Shown one piece after another: positions 16,341 to 26,682 of a stretch of 64,000 nucleotides of DNA. Position 1 is the first letter of the stretch. Every line of letters begins with the position of its first letter. The DNA comes from an uncultured Stenotrophomonas sp. (GTDB lineage Bacteria > Pseudomonadota > Gammaproteobacteria > Xanthomonadales > Xanthomonadaceae), in contig FLTS01000001.1 of NCBI GenBank assembly GCA_900078405.1, positions 1,574,626 through 1,638,625 on the forward strand. Reading direction: 5' to 3'. The notes under the pieces were generated by a model that searched no databases, had not been told where the DNA came from, and saw only the letters and a program-made list of their open reading frames with translations. Both the position numbers and the translations under genes were made by a program.

Positions 16341-17509
16341 TGCGGGTCGGCATCCTTGGGCACGATGCCCATGTCCGCCGCCGGCTCTTCGTGCGAAGGC
16401 GGCAGCACGATGGTCGGGCCGTGGCCGGCGTATAGCTCGCTCTGCCGATAGCGTTCATGCGCATAGCGCAGCAGCACGTTGATCACCGCCGCCGCCGGCA
16501 GTGCCAGCAGCATGCCGAGGAAACCGAACAACTGGCCGCCGGCCATCACCGCGAAGATCACCGCCACCGGGTGCAGGCCGATCTTGTCGCCGACGATGCG
16601 CGGGGTCAGCACGTAGCTTTCCAGCAACTGGCCGACGGTGAACACCACGCCCACCAGCACCAGCAGCTTCAGGTCGAAGCCCTGCGCCTGCACCAGCGCG
16701 GCCAGCACCGCCAGCACCACGCCGGTGGTGGCGCCCAGGTACGGGATGAAGCTGATCAGCCCGGCCACCAGCCCGATCAGCAGGCCGAGCTTGAGCCCGA
16801 CCAGCGACAGGCCCAGCGCATAGACCAGGCCCAGCGCGATCATCACCACGATCTGCCCGCGGATGAACGCCCCCAGCACCTCGTCGGATTCGCGCGCCAG
16901 CCGCGACACGGTCCCGATGTGGTTGCGCGGGATCACCGACGCCACCCGCTCGACCAGCCGGTCCCAGTCGCGCAGGAAGTAGTAGGCCAGGATCGGCAGC
17001 AGCGCCAGGTTGACCACCCACGCCACCATCGCGAAGCCCGAGCGCGACAGGTAGCCGAAGAACGTGCTGGCCACGCCGCCGGCCTGCTGCCAGTGGCTGC
17101 GCATCCATTCGAACAGCCGTTCCGGCTCCAGCCACGCCAGGATTTCCACGCCGGTCTTCTGCTCGATCCACGGCAGCGCCTTGCCCAGCAGCCACTCCTG
17201 CCCCTGCGGCAGCACCGCCACCAGGGTGACGATCTGGCGCTGGAGCATCGGCACCAGGATCAGCAGCGCCAGCGCCAGCAGCAGGATCATCAGCACGAAC
17301 ACCAGCACCACCGCGGTGTTGCGCGAGCGCCCGCGCGCCTCCAGCCGGTCCACCAGCGGGTCGCCCAGCCACGCCAGCATCAGCGCGACCACGAACGGGG
17401 TCAGGATCGGCGCCAGCAGCCACACCACCCACAACCCGAGGGCGCCGAGCACCAGCCACCTGAGGCGCCGCAGGAACAGCGCGATCTCGTCTTCGGCGGC
17501 ACTGGTCAT
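16337..17509 (-). CDS. PerM/AI-2E-family membrane transporter
   Basis: 390 residues with about eight membrane helices. The FIRGQIVVMIALG segment near the centre and PYLGATTGVVLAVLA are typical of the AI-2 exporter (UPF0118/PerM) family. Substrates of most members are unknown; some act as autoinducer-2 or sodium-proton exporters. It lies between the DUF2066 gene and hda with overlaps on both sides (4 bp each), so the three form one operon. Confidence 0.9.
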   Translation of the reverse strand: MTSAAEDEIALFLRRLRWLVLGALGLWVVWLLAPILTPFVVALMLAWLGDPLVDRLEARGRSRNTAVVLVFVLMILLLALALLILVPMLQRQIVTLVAVLPQGQEWLLGKALPWIEQKTGVEILAWLEPERLFEWMRSHWQQAGGVASTFFGYLSRSGFAMVAWVVNLALLPILAYYFLRDWDRLVERVASVIPRNHIGTVSRLARESDEVLGAFIRGQIVVMIALGLVYALGLSLVGLKLGLLIGLVAGLISFIPYLGATTGVVLAVLAALVQAQGFDLKLLVLVGVVFTVGQLLESYVLTPRIVGDKIGLHPVAVIFAVMAGGQLFGFLGMLLALPAAAVINVLLRYAHERYRQSELYAGHGPTIVLPPSHEEPAADMGIVPKDADPQ

Positions 17510-18609
17510 TGGACGCGGTACTCGGCCGGGCCGGTGCTGACCGGCGGTTCATCCTCACCGGGCGGCGCCAGCGGTTGCAGCACGGAATCGGCGCCGAGCA
17601 TGCGGTTCAGCCCCTGCAGGCCGCTCAACAGTTCCAGGTCCAGCTCCAACTGCTCGCCGCCGGCCTGCACCGGCATGATGGCCCTGACCACCGGCACCGC
17701 CTGCAATGCCGCCGCCACCCGCAGGTAATCGGCGGCGCTGCGAATACCGGTGACGCGGATGCGATAGGTACCGGCGGCACCGGCCACCGCGGCTTTGGCG
17801 TAGCGCTTGACCAGCGCGTCGGCCGCGCCGTCGGCGCCGCCGGCCATCGCCCGGCGCGCATCGCCGTCGCGGGTGCTCCACTTGGCCAGCTCGCGGCCGC
17901 CATCGACGAACACCCAGTCGGCCATCCAACCGCCGCCACTGGCGCGATAGAGCTTGCCGATCAACTGCATCGGCGGCGAATAGCGCGACGAGGCGCGGGC
18001 AACGGCGCCACTGTCCTTCCGCCAGATCGCCCCGACCAGCGCCTGCTCGGCCGCGCCCCCGCCCGGCAGGCCGAGGCGGAAACCACGTTCGACCGCGCGG
18101 TCCAGCAACGGCCGCGCCGCGTTCGACTGCTGCACACCGACCAGCCGCGGGCCGCTGCCATCGTCGATGGCCAGCCACACCACCGGCTTCGGCCGCGGTT
18201 GCGGCCATACCGGCAGGCCCAGCGCGGCGACCAGCCCGTCCACGTCGTCCGGGCGGAAACGTGCCACCAGCAGGGTACGGAAACTCGGCGCGCCGCTGGC
18301 CGAGACGCTCTGGTCCTGGCGGTAGTCGTAGCTTTCGACCATGTTCACCGCGCCGCGCAACGCCTGCGCCACGCCGGGGCGGGTCATCGCGCTGCGGTCG
18401 CCGGACAGCTTGCCCAGCACCGCGCCCAGCGCGCGCGCCAGCGCCCCGCTGCGGTCGGCATCGCTCTGGCTGTTGACCGGCACTTCGGCCTCGTAGGCGC
18501 TCTGCGCGCTGGCCACGTCACCTTCGGTGCGCAGGCCGGACTGCGCCAGCGCCGCCGGGGCGGACAGGCAAAACGCCAGAAACAGGGTGAAGACCAGGCT
18601 GCGACGCAT
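17506..18609 (-). CDS. DUF2066 exported protein
   Basis: About 367 residues with a signal peptide (LVFTLFLAFCLSAPAALAQ). The family DUF2066 is commonly encoded between purM and the PerM-like permease in Xanthomonadales and related bacteria. The body has no recognised catalytic motif. ATG 18609 is chosen; an ATG at 18621 in the same frame would add four residues. It diverges from purM with about 110 bp between and overlaps the permease start by 4 bp. Confidence 0.82.
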   Translation of the reverse strand: MRRSLVFTLFLAFCLSAPAALAQSGLRTEGDVASAQSAYEAEVPVNSQSDADRSGALARALGAVLGKLSGDRSAMTRPGVAQALRGAVNMVESYDYRQDQSVSASGAPSFRTLLVARFRPDDVDGLVAALGLPVWPQPRPKPVVWLAIDDGSGPRLVGVQQSNAARPLLDRAVERGFRLGLPGGGAAEQALVGAIWRKDSGAVARASSRYSPPMQLIGKLYRASGGGWMADWVFVDGGRELAKWSTRDGDARRAMAGGADGAADALVKRYAKAAVAGAAGTYRIRVTGIRSAADYLRVAAALQAVPVVRAIMPVQAGGEQLELDLELLSGLQGLNRMLGADSVLQPLAPPGEDEPPVSTGPAEYRVQ

Positions 18610-18678
18610 TGAGGATTCCATTGCTCGACGGTTCCGGCGGGAATTGTTGCCCGAATGCGGCCTTGGCGCCAACGTGGC

Positions 18679-18688
18679 CTGTTAAAAT
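18679..18688 (+). promoter_or_regulatory. Likely extended -10 promoter of purM
   Basis: CTGTTAAAAT carries the TG-N-TAAAAT pattern of an extended -10 element about 31 bp upstream of the purM GTG. A weak TTGGCG lies upstream with short spacing. No PurR-like operator was recognised. Confidence 0.4.
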
Positions 18689-18718
18689 CGCCCGTTCACC
18701 CCGCCAGCGCAGCCGACC

Positions 18719-19777
18719 GTGACCAGCACCCCGACTCCCGCCCACTCTCCCCTGACCTACCGTGACGCCGGCGTGGACATCGACGCAGGCAATGAACTGG
18801 TCGAACGCATCAAGCCGCTGGTCAAGCGCAGCTTCCGCCCCGAGGTGATGGGCGGGCTGGGCGGCTTCGGCGCGCTGTTCGACCTGTCGGGCAAGTACCG
18901 CGAGCCGGTGCTGGTGTCCGGCACCGACGGCGTCGGCACCAAGCTCAAGCTGGCCCAGCAACTGGGCCGCCACGACAGCATCGGCATCGACCTGGTCGCC
19001 ATGTGCGTCAACGACGTGCTGGTGCAGGGTGCCGAGCCGCTGTTCTTCCTGGACTACTTCGCCTGCGGCAAGCTGTCGGTGGACACGGCGGCCGCGGTGG
19101 TGGGTGGCATTGCGCGCGGCTGCGAACTGGCCGGCTGCGCCCTGATCGGCGGCGAAACCGCCGAGATGCCGGACATGTACGCGCCGGGCGAATACGACCT
19201 GGCCGGCTTCACCGTGGCCGCGGTGGAAAAGAGCGAGCTGAAGGACGGCTCCGGTGTGCGGCAGGGCGACGTGCTGATCGGCATCGCCTCCTCCGGCCCG
19301 CATTCCAACGGCTATTCGCTGGTGCGCCGCATCTACGATCGCGCCGGCCGCCCGGCCGAGCTGGTGCTGGAAGACGGCACCAAGCTGGTCGATGCGCTGA
19401 TGGCGCCGACCCGGCTGTACGTCAAGCCGGTCCTGTCGCTGCTCAAGGAACATGGCGAAGCGATCCACGGCATGGCCCACATCACCGGCGGCGGTCTGAC
19501 CGAGAACATCATCCGCGTCGTGCCCGACGGGCTGGGCCTGTCGATCGACGCCTCCAGCTGGACGCTGCCGCCGGTGTTCCAGTGGCTGCAACGCGAAGGC
19601 AATGTCGCTGACAGCGAAATGTGGCGCACCTTCAACTGCGGCATCGGCTTCGTGCTGCTGGTGCCGGCCGAGCACGTGGCCGCCATCAACGCCTCGCTGG
19701 ACGCGCTGCAACTGGCGCACTGGCAAATCGGCGAAGTGGTGGCCGCCGGCGACGGCGAGCGCGTGCGCATCGGCTGA
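18719..19777 (+). CDS. purM: Phosphoribosylformylglycinamidine cyclo-ligase (AIR synthetase)
   Basis: 352 residues with the AIRS family pattern: [46 protein letters not shown] and [10 protein letters not shown]. It closes the imidazole ring in purine synthesis (FGAM plus ATP to AIR). The start is a GTG at 18719; no strong ribosome site is seen. A membrane-protein gene follows after 12 bp, then purN, giving a small purine operon. Confidence 0.96.
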   Translation: MTSTPTPAHSPLTYRDAGVDIDAGNELVERIKPLVKRSFRPEVMGGLGGFGALFDLSGKYREPVLVSGTDGVGTKLKLAQQLGRHDSIGIDLVAMCVNDVLVQGAEPLFFLDYFACGKLSVDTAAAVVGGIARGCELAGCALIGGETAEMPDMYAPGEYDLAGFTVAAVEKSELKDGSGVRQGDVLIGIASSGPHSNGYSLVRRIYDRAGRPAELVLEDGTKLVDALMAPTRLYVKPVLSLLKEHGEAIHGMAHITGGGLTENIIRVVPDGLGLSIDASSWTLPPVFQWLQREGNVADSEMWRTFNCGIGFVLLVPAEHVAAINASLDALQLAHWQIGEVVAAGDGERVRIG

Positions 19778-19789
19778 CCGCCCGCGCCC

Positions 19790-20398
19790 ATGTCCCCCGC
19801 CAAGAAGGCCGCGTTCATCGGCGTGCTCGCGGTATTCGCGCTCACGTGGATCAAGCCGCTGTGGCCGGTCGAGCAGGCACTGCACAGCTCGCTGACCGTA
19901 CTCGGCCTGGCCGGCCTGTGGTGGGTGGACCGGCGCTGGCCGCTGGGCAACGGCGCGTTCGCGGCCATCTGCGGTTTCGTCGCCGTCCACTGCATCGCCG
20001 CGCGCTGGCTGTATTCCAACGTGCCCTACGAGCAGTGGCTGCAGGCCAGCCTCGGCTGGTCGCCGGCCGCGACGTTCGGCTGGCAGCGCAACCATTTCGA
20101 CCGGCTGATCCACTTCCTCTACGGCGCCTGCCTGACCCCGGCGCTGGTGCAGTTGGCGCGCCACGTCTGGCCGGCCTTGCGCGGCGGGCAGGCCTTCGCG
20201 CTGGCGCTGATGGCGATCATGTGCTCCAGCCTGGTCTACGAATGGCTGGAATGGGGGATCGCCCTGCTGATGTCACCGGAGGCGGCCGAGGCCTACAACG
20301 GCCAGCAGGGCGACATCTGGGACGCGCACGCCGACATGCTGCTGGCCACGCTGGGCAGCCTGCTGTCGTGGCCGCTGCTGCGGAAGATCGCCCGATGA
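19790..20398 (+). CDS. DUF2238 (YjdF-like) inner-membrane protein
   Basis: 202 residues with five or six hydrophobic helices. The FDRLIHFLYG and SLVYEWLEWG motifs, with conserved acidic and His residues, are typical of the DUF2238/YjdF family. It lies between purM and purN (purN overlaps its stop by 4 bp), so it is co-transcribed, but no purine role is known for the family. Confidence 0.85.
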   Translation: MSPAKKAAFIGVLAVFALTWIKPLWPVEQALHSSLTVLGLAGLWWVDRRWPLGNGAFAAICGFVAVHCIAARWLYSNVPYEQWLQASLGWSPAATFGWQRNHFDRLIHFLYGACLTPALVQLARHVWPALRGGQAFALALMAIMCSSLVYEWLEWGIALLMSPEAAEAYNGQQGDIWDAHADMLLATLGSLLSWPLLRKIAR

Positions 20399-21048
20399 GC
20401 GCCCGCATCGCCGTGCTTGCTTCCGGCCGCGGCAGCAACCTGCAGTGCCTGCTGGACGGCATCGCCGCCGGGCAACTGGATGCCGACGTCGTCGGCGTGT
20501 TCTCCGACAAGCCCGCCGCCGCCGCGCTGGACAAGGTGCCGCCGGAACGCCGCTGGGCGCGTACTCCCAAGGCATTCGGCAGCCGCGATGCCTTCGACGC
20601 CGCCCTCGCCGACGCGGTGGCCGCCAGCATGCCGGACTGGATCGTCTGCGCCGGCTACATGCGCATCCTCGGCGCCGGCTTCGTGCAGCGCTTCGCCGGC
20701 CGGCTGGTCAACATCCACCCCTCGCTGCTGCCGCGGCACAAGGGCCTGCACACCCACGCCCGCGCGATCGAGGCCGGCGACGCCGAGCATGGCGCCAGCG
20801 TGCACTTCGTCGTGCCCGAGCTGGATGCCGGCACGGTGATCGCCCAGGCACGGGTACCGGTACTGCCCGGCGACGACGCCGACACGCTAGCTGCACGTGT
20901 GCTTGCGGTAGAACATCCGCTGCTGCTGGCGACGGTGCGGTTGCTGGTCGCCGGACGCGTAGCTGAACAGGATGGCAGGGTCCGGCTCGATGGTCAGTCC
21001 CTGTTTAATCCGTTGCGCCTAGATTCCGCCGGGAACCTGCAACCCTGA
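20395..21048 (+). CDS. purN: Phosphoribosylglycinamide formyltransferase
   Basis: 217 residues. SGRGSNLQ phosphate loop near residue 10, then the catalytic NIHPSLLP motif with Asn, His and the downstream Asp in PELDAGTVIAQ. It transfers a formyl group from 10-formyl-tetrahydrofolate to GAR in purine synthesis. ATG 20395 overlaps the DUF2238 stop (ATGA). The long frame upstream is an overlap and not part of the gene. Confidence 0.95.
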   Translation: MSARIAVLASGRGSNLQCLLDGIAAGQLDADVVGVFSDKPAAAALDKVPPERRWARTPKAFGSRDAFDAALADAVAASMPDWIVCAGYMRILGAGFVQRFAGRLVNIHPSLLPRHKGLHTHARAIEAGDAEHGASVHFVVPELDAGTVIAQARVPVLPGDDADTLAARVLAVEHPLLLATVRLLVAGRVAEQDGRVRLDGQSLFNPLRLDSAGNLQP

Positions 21049-21112
21049 CCGGCCCCCGCCACGGATGCACGGGCCGGCAGCGCACCCTCTCCCTTCCCCG
21101 CCCTTTCCGAGC

Positions 21113-21883
21113 ATGAACCTCGCCTCCCTCAACTCCCTGTTGCTGACGGCCCTGCTGGTGGCCGCGCCGGCGCTGGCGCAGGAGCCGCCACCGGCCGACA
21201 ACCCCCTGCTGCCGCCTGCCGAATGGAACCCGCCGCCGCTGGAACCGTTCGTCGCCACCTACCAGGCCTTCTACAAGGGCAAGGAAGCCGGCGACGCGAC
21301 GATGCAGGTGGTTCACGGCGACAACGGGCAGTGGCGCGTGGACATGGCCGTGCACGGCAAGCGCGGCTTCGCCGGCGTGCTCGGGCTGAACCTGGAACAG
21401 AGCACGGTGTTCGACAACCAGGGCACGGTGTACGTGCCGCTGAGCCAGAGCACGGTGAAGAAAGCGCTGTTCTTCGGCAAGAAGGTCACCGGCGTCTACG
21501 ACTGGCAGCTTGGCAGCGCGCAATGGCAGGGCGACCTGAAGAAGGAGCGCCAGCGCCCGATCCCGCTGCAGCGCGGCGACCAAAGCGCGCTGCTGCTGAA
21601 CCTGTCGCTGATGCGCGACGCCCGCCCCGGCCAGCCGTTGAACTACCGCTACGTGGACGTGGGCCGGGTACGCCAGTACGAATACATGGCGGCAGCGGCC
21701 GCCGAGACCGTGCAGGTCGGCGACCTCAGCTATGACGCCCTGCGCATCCATCGCACCAACGGCGGCAACGACGAAACCATCCTGTGGATCGCCAACGGCG
21801 TGCCGACCCCGGTGCGCATCCTCCAGCGGGAAGACGGCGAGGACGCCATCGACCTGCGCCTGATCGAATACCAAGGAGCCTGA
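21113..21883 (+). CDS. DUF3108 exported protein, first of a tandem pair
   Basis: 256 residues with a signal peptide (LLTALLVAAPALAQ) and a proline-rich mature N-terminus. The YQAFYKGKEAGDATMQV opening and a beta-rich body match DUF3108. The function of the family is not known; it is frequently encoded after purN in this lineage. ATG 21113 begins the signal peptide; the frame extends further upstream without support. It is followed after 2 bp by a paralogue. Confidence 0.82.
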   Translation: MNLASLNSLLLTALLVAAPALAQEPPPADNPLLPPAEWNPPPLEPFVATYQAFYKGKEAGDATMQVVHGDNGQWRVDMAVHGKRGFAGVLGLNLEQSTVFDNQGTVYVPLSQSTVKKALFFGKKVTGVYDWQLGSAQWQGDLKKERQRPIPLQRGDQSALLLNLSLMRDARPGQPLNYRYVDVGRVRQYEYMAAAAAETVQVGDLSYDALRIHRTNGGNDETILWIANGVPTPVRILQREDGEDAIDLRLIEYQGA

Positions 21884-21885
21884 GC

Positions 21886-22569
21886 ATGAAGCCCACCTTC
21901 CGCCGTCTTTCCGTGGCCGCCATTGCCCTCGCCGCCTTCGCCAGCCTGCCGGCGCTGGCCATGCAGCCGTTCACCGCCAACTACCGCGCCAGCTACATGG
22001 GCATGCAGGCCAGCGGCACGATGACCCTGGCCAGCGAGGCCGGCAACCGCTGGCGCTACAGCCTGCAGATCAAGAACCCGATGGCCGACCTGAGCCAGAG
22101 CACCGTGTTCGAGGAGCATGGCGACGCGCTGCGCCCGCTCAGCAGCCACGACCGCTCGGTGCTGCTGATAAAGCGCAAGCAGGTCGACGCGAGCTACGAC
22201 TGGAACCGCAGGCAGGCCACCTGGAGCGGCGACGTCAAGCCGGAACGGCGCGGCCCGGTGCGCCTGCAGAACGGCGACATGGACGCGCTGCTGATCAACC
22301 TGGCGATCGCCCGCGACGTCGCCGCCGGCCAGCCGCTGAACTACCGCATGGTCGACGATGGCCGCACCAAGGCCCTGTCCTACCGCGTGGTCGGCAAGGA
22401 AAACATGACCGTCGACGGCAAGACCGTGGAGACGACCAAGGTGTCGCGCGTGGATGGCGACAAGGAGCAGATCGCCTGGATCGCCGCGGATATGCCGGTA
22501 CCGGTACGCCTGTTGCAGCGCGAGGGCGGCAAGGATGCGCTGGACCTGACCATCCAGTCGTTGAATTGA
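21886..22569 (+). CDS. DUF3108 exported protein, second of a tandem pair
   Basis: 227 residues, signal peptide ending near LPALAM. It shares layout and many segments with the gene before it (YRASYMGMQASGTM, QSTVFE, GDMDALLINLA, GQPLNYR, IAWIAADMPVPVRLLQREGGKDA), so the two arose by duplication. Both end with a predicted beta-sandwich. The two probably work at the cell envelope; no active-site residues are known. Confidence 0.82.
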   Translation: MKPTFRRLSVAAIALAAFASLPALAMQPFTANYRASYMGMQASGTMTLASEAGNRWRYSLQIKNPMADLSQSTVFEEHGDALRPLSSHDRSVLLIKRKQVDASYDWNRRQATWSGDVKPERRGPVRLQNGDMDALLINLAIARDVAAGQPLNYRMVDDGRTKALSYRVVGKENMTVDGKTVETTKVSRVDGDKEQIAWIAADMPVPVRLLQREGGKDALDLTIQSLN

Positions 22570-22581
22570 CGTCTGGCGTCC

Positions 22582-22650
22582 GTAGGTACGGGGCTTGCCC
22601 CGTACGGCGCTTCCCCGGTGAAGCCCATGCGGGGCAAGCCCCGCATCCAC
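22582..22650. repeat. REP dimer (GTAGGTACGGGGCTTG class)
   Basis: GTAGGTACGGGGCTTGCCCC is paired with an inverted ATGCGGGGCAAGCCCCGCAT copy. The right-hand head reads CCAC instead of CTAC, so it is slightly decayed. It lies between the DUF3108 pair and sucD. Confidence 0.8.
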
Positions 22651-22680
22651 GACCGGTACATGCAACCGGAGACATCACGC

Positions 22681-22710
22681 AAAAAGGCCGCCCTTCCGGG
22701 CGGCCTTTTC
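22681..22710 (-). terminator. Rho-independent terminator of sucCD
   Basis: AAAAGGCCGCC and GGCGGCCTTTT form an 11-bp stem with a 6-base loop. Read on the minus strand it ends in a run of T, 26 bp past the sucD stop. It can also act weakly for the DUF3108 genes on the other strand. Confidence 0.9.
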
Positions 22711-22736
22711 ATCATTGCAACGCAGCCGGTCCCGTC

Positions 22737-23612
22737 TTACTTGACCAGCTTGGCAATCGCCGCGCCCAGATCGCCCGGCGAGCGCACGGTGACGACGCCC
22801 GCGGCTTCCATCGCCGCGAACTTGCCTTCGGCCGTGCCCTTGCCGCCCGAGGCGATTGCACCAGCGTGGCCCATGCGCTTGCCGGCCGGGGCAGAGGCGC
22901 CGGCGATGAAACCGACGACCGGCTTCTTCACGTGGTGCTTGATGTACTCGGCGCCGGCTTCCTCGGCGTCGCCGCCGATTTCGCCGACCATGATGATGCC
23001 TTCGGTCTGCGGGTCTTCGTTGAACAGCTTCAGGCAATCGACGAAGTTCAGGCCATTGATCGGGTCGCCGCCGATGCCGATGCAGGTGGACTGGCCGAGA
23101 CCGACCTCGGTGGTCTGCTTCACGGCTTCATAGGTCAGCGTGCCCGAGCGCGACACGATGCCGATCTTGCCCGGCTTGTGGATGTGGCCCGGCATGATGC
23201 CGATCTTGCACTCGCCCGGGGTGATCACGCCGGGGCAGTTCGGCCCGATCAGCACGGTGTCCGGGTAGGTGCGGGTCAGCACGTTCTTCACGCGCAGCAT
23301 GTCCAGCACCGGGATGCCCTCGGTGATGCAGACGATGACCGTGATGCCGGCAGCAGCGGCTTCGAGGATCGCGTCGGCCGCGAACGGTGGCGGCACGTAG
23401 ATCACCGACGCATTGGCGCCGGTGGAAGCCACGGCGTCGGCCACGGTGTTGAACACCGGCAGGTCGATGTGGGTGGTGCCGCCCTTGCCCGGGGTGACGC
23501 CGCCGACGACCTGGGTGCCGTACTCGATCATCTGGGTGGCATGGAAGGTGCCCTGCTGGCCGGTGAAGCCCTGCACGATCACCTTGGTGTTCTTGTTAAT
23601 CAAAACAGACAT
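22737..23612 (-). CDS. sucD: Succinyl-CoA synthetase, alpha subunit
   Basis: 291 residues. [11 protein letters not shown]oA-binding loop near the N-terminus, [12 protein letters not shown], and the phospho-histidine motif KRMGHAGAI with His near residue 248. It makes succinate and ATP/GTP from succinyl-CoA in the TCA cycle, as a complex with the product of sucC, which is 24 bp upstream. Length is normal. Confidence 0.98.
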   Translation of the reverse strand: MSVLINKNTKVIVQGFTGQQGTFHATQMIEYGTQVVGGVTPGKGGTTHIDLPVFNTVADAVASTGANASVIYVPPPFAADAILEAAAAGITVIVCITEGIPVLDMLRVKNVLTRTYPDTVLIGPNCPGVITPGECKIGIMPGHIHKPGKIGIVSRSGTLTYEAVKQTTEVGLGQSTCIGIGGDPINGLNFVDCLKLFNEDPQTEGIIMVGEIGGDAEEAGAEYIKHHVKKPVVGFIAGASAPAGKRMGHAGAIASGGKGTAEGKFAAMEAAGVVTVRSPGDLGAAIAKLVK

Positions 23613-23636
23613 GGGAATTTCCTTCGGTGTCGTGGA

Positions 23637-24809
23637 TCAGGCGGCGGCGTTCTTGACCGCTTCAACGACCTTCTTGGCGCCGTCGTTGATGTTGTCGGCC
23701 GGGATGATGGCCATGCCGCTGTCGCGCAGCAGCTGCTTGCCTTCTTCCACGTTGGTGCCTTCCAGGCGCACCACCACCGGGACCTTGACGCCCACTTCCT
23801 TGACCGCGGCGATGATGCCTTCGGCGATCATGTCGCAGCGGACGATGCCGCCGAAGATGTTGACGAAGATGCCCTCGACCTTGTCCGAGGACAGGATCAG
23901 CTTGAACGCCTCGATCACGCGCTGCTTGTTGGCACCGCCGCCCACGTCGAGGAAGTTCGCCGGCTCGCCGCCGTTGAGCTTGATGACGTCCATCGTCGCC
24001 ATCGCCAGGCCCGCGCCGTTGACCATGCAGCCGATGTTGCCGTCCATCGTGACGTAGTTGATGTCCAGCTCCGAAGCGGTGACTTCGGTTTCGTCTTCCT
24101 GGGACTTGTCGCGCATGGCGACCAGTTCCTTGTGACGGAACGCGGCGTTGTCGTCGCTGTTGAACTTGCCGTCCAGCGCGTACAGGTTGCCGTCGTCCAG
24201 GATCGCCAGCGGGTTGATCTCGACCAGCGCCAGGTCCTTCTCGTTGAAGATGCGGTACAGGTTCACCATGATGTTGGCGAACTGGCCGGCCTGCTTGGCG
24301 GTCAGGCCCATCTTGAAGCCGATGTCGCGGCCGTGGTAACCCTGCACGCCCTCGACGAAGTCCACGTTCAAGGTGTGGATCTTGTCCGGGGTTTCGGCGG
24401 CAACCTGCTCGATCTCCATGCCGCCTTCGCTCGAAGCGATGAAGCTGATGGTGCGGGTGCCACGATCGACCAGCACCGACAGATACAACTCCTTGACGAT
24501 CTCGCCGGCGGTGGTCACCAGCACCAGGTTGATCGGCAGTTCGACGCCGGCAGTCTGGTAGGTGGCCATGCGCTTGCCGAGCATGCCGGCCGCGGCGGCC
24601 TTCACGTCATCGACGGTCTTGCAGAACTTGACGCCGCCGGCCTTGCCGCGGCCGCCTGCGTGGATCTGCGCCTTGACCATCCAGGGGCCCTGGCCCAGGG
24701 ACTGGGCGACGGCAACCGCCTCGTCCGGAGTAGCTGCGACCTTGCCGGCCGGCACGGGGATGCCGTATTCGGCAAGCAGCTGTTTTGACTGGTACTCGTG
24801 GAAATTCAT
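23637..24809 (-). CDS. sucC: Succinyl-CoA synthetase, beta subunit
   Basis: 390 residues with the ATP-grasp fold: [20 protein letters not shown] start, [17 protein letters not shown] near residue 45, EINPLAI near 200, and [16 protein letters not shown] in the C-terminal CoA ligase domain. It forms the nucleotide-binding half of the TCA-cycle enzyme with SucD. The 256-bp space to the divergent pilS gene must hold both promoters; no clear consensus was seen there. Confidence 0.98.
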   Translation of the reverse strand: MNFHEYQSKQLLAEYGIPVPAGKVAATPDEAVAVAQSLGQGPWMVKAQIHAGGRGKAGGVKFCKTVDDVKAAAAGMLGKRMATYQTAGVELPINLVLVTTAGEIVKELYLSVLVDRGTRTISFIASSEGGMEIEQVAAETPDKIHTLNVDFVEGVQGYHGRDIGFKMGLTAKQAGQFANIMVNLYRIFNEKDLALVEINPLAILDDGNLYALDGKFNSDDNAAFRHKELVAMRDKSQEDETEVTASELDINYVTMDGNIGCMVNGAGLAMATMDVIKLNGGEPANFLDVGGGANKQRVIEAFKLILSSDKVEGIFVNIFGGIVRCDMIAEGIIAAVKEVGVKVPVVVRLEGTNVEEGKQLLRDSGMAIIPADNINDGAKKVVEAVKNAAA

Positions 24810-25065
24810 GTGTCACCGTGGGAATGGGAACAACCGCCACAAGTCCTCCGGGCCAGAAACTGGCCTTCCGGCAGGGCGGGCGGGCCCGCCATTGTCGCCG
24901 ACCGCGGCCCGTGGCGCAAAGCAAACCCACTGGAAACGGTGTGTCCCGAAAAATTTCCCCATCCTTTTCAGCCACTTGCCGTGACAAGTCCAATGCCGGC
25001 AGGCGCAGCATGGCAAGCGCGCCCCACACCTATACTGGACACCAGCCGCCGCAGGAGCTCCGCGC

Positions 25066-26682
25066 TTGCCCTCCCGTTCCTCGCTCATCGACCGCATCGA
25101 ATCGCTGCCGCGGCGCGAGTTGTATTTCTTCGCCCTGTTCCGGGTACTGATCGCCAGCCTGATCGCGGCACTGGTGTTCAGCCCGCTCAGCGCACTGATG
25201 GAGGAGGCGCACCACCCGGGGCTGGCCGAGGCGGTATCGGTCGTCTACCTGCTGGCTGCGGCCTGCCTGCTGGCCTGGGGCCGCAACGAACGCTGGCTGC
25301 AGCCACTGGTGTTCTGGAGCGCGGTGCTCGACATCCTCGCCGCCACCCTGCTGACCCACGCGCTGCACGACGCCAGTGCCGGCATCTCGATGACGCTGCT
25401 GTTCAACATCGCCGCCGCGGCCACGCTGCTGCCGCTCGCGCGCGGCATGCTGCTGGCGCTGGTGGCCAGCAGCGCGGCGGTGGGCGAATACACCTGGCGC
25501 GAATTCGAGGGCGGCGACAGCACCCGCAACATCGCCGAACTGGCGATGTTCGCCGCCAGCTACCTGGCGCTGGCCTGGATCAGCCACCAGATCGGCAGCC
25601 GCGCCCGCCGCAACCAGCAACTGGCCGAACAGCGCGGCGCCGAGGTGGCCAACCTGTTCGAGATCAACGAACTCATCATCCGCCGCATGCGCACCGGGGT
25701 GCTGGTGGTGGACGGCAGCGGCCGCATCACCGTCGCCAACGAGGCGGCCACCGCGCTGATGGGCGAGAGCGGCGACCACCTGGCCAGCGGCGAGGCGCGG
25801 CTGGCGCAGGCCGTGCCGGAGCTGGCGCGGCGCCTGCAGCGCTGGCGCAACGGTACCCATGAGGAAGAGCAGCCACTGCAACTGGCCAGCGACCTGCCCG
25901 AGGTGCAGCCGCGCTTCGCCCGGCTGCTGGCCGACAGCGACCAGACCCTGGTGTTCCTCGACGACACCACCGTGGCTTCGCGCCGCGCCGAATCGCTGAC
26001 CCTGTCCACGCTCGGGCGGTTCTCGGCCAGCCTCGCCCACGAGATCCGCAACCCGCTGGCGGCGATCAACTACGCCTCGCAACTGCTGGAGGAATCGGCC
26101 GACCTCGGCGAGGCCGACCGCCGCTTGCTGCAGATCATCCACCAGCAGTGCCAGCGCACCAACGGCATCGTCGAAAGCGTACTGGCACTGGCACGGCGCG
26201 AGCGCGCCAACCCGGAACACCTGGACCTGGCCGCCTGCGTGCGCCGCTTCGTGCTGGAGTACCGGCAAATGCTGTCGGTCGAAGCCGGCAGCGTGGAGAC
26301 CCTGATCCACGAATCGTCGGTACCGGGGCTGTTCGACCCGCGCCACCTGCACCAGATACTGACCGCGCTGGTGCACAACGGGCTCAAGTACGGCCGCAGC
26401 GGCGAGGCACCGGCACAGGTGCGCATCCGCGTCGCCTCGGCCGGGCGCAACGCCGTGATCGAAGTGACCGACCGCGGCCCCGGCATCCCCGATGCCGTGG
26501 CCACCCAGCTGTTCCGGCCGTTCTACACCACCTCCGAGCACGGCACCGGGCTGGGCCTGTACATCGCCCGCGAGCTGTGCCGCGCCAACCAGGCGCAACT
26601 GGACTACGTGCCCGTCGCCACCGGCGGCGCCTGCTTCCGCCTCACCCTGGCCACGGCACGCAACACCTTCACCAGCCACTGA
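25066..26682 (+). CDS. pilS: Type IV pilus sensor histidine kinase PilS
   Basis: 538 residues. Six predicted N-terminal membrane helices (about residues 20-185), a PAS-like region, then a kinase core with phospho-acceptor His325 (ASLAHEIRNPLAAINYAS) and ATP-binding GTGLGLYIAREL. PilS monitors pilin in the membrane and controls PilR. The start is TTG at 25066; AGGAG lies 8 bases upstream, so this rare start is accepted. The pilR gene follows in the same direction and sucCD diverges, as in Xanthomonas. Confidence 0.93.
   Translation: MPSRSSLIDRIESLPRRELYFFALFRVLIASLIAALVFSPLSALMEEAHHPGLAEAVSVVYLLAAACLLAWGRNERWLQPLVFWSAVLDILAATLLTHALHDASAGISMTLLFNIAAAATLLPLARGMLLALVASSAAVGEYTWREFEGGDSTRNIAELAMFAASYLALAWISHQIGSRARRNQQLAEQRGAEVANLFEINELIIRRMRTGVLVVDGSGRITVANEAATALMGESGDHLASGEARLAQAVPELARRLQRWRNGTHEEEQPLQLASDLPEVQPRFARLLADSDQTLVFLDDTTVASRRAESLTLSTLGRFSASLAHEIRNPLAAINYASQLLEESADLGEADRRLLQIIHQQCQRTNGIVESVLALARRERANPEHLDLAACVRRFVLEYRQMLSVEAGSVETLIHESSVPGLFDPRHLHQILTALVHNGLKYGRSGEAPAQVRIRVASAGRNAVIEVTDRGPGIPDAVATQLFRPFYTTSEHGTGLGLYIARELCRANQAQLDYVPVATGGACFRLTLATARNTFTSH

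Noticed and set aside
22566..24788. Open frame of 740 codons on the plus strand
   Set aside because: Shadow of sucD and sucC on the opposite strand; composition is Asp/His/Val-rich and it runs through a REP and a terminator.
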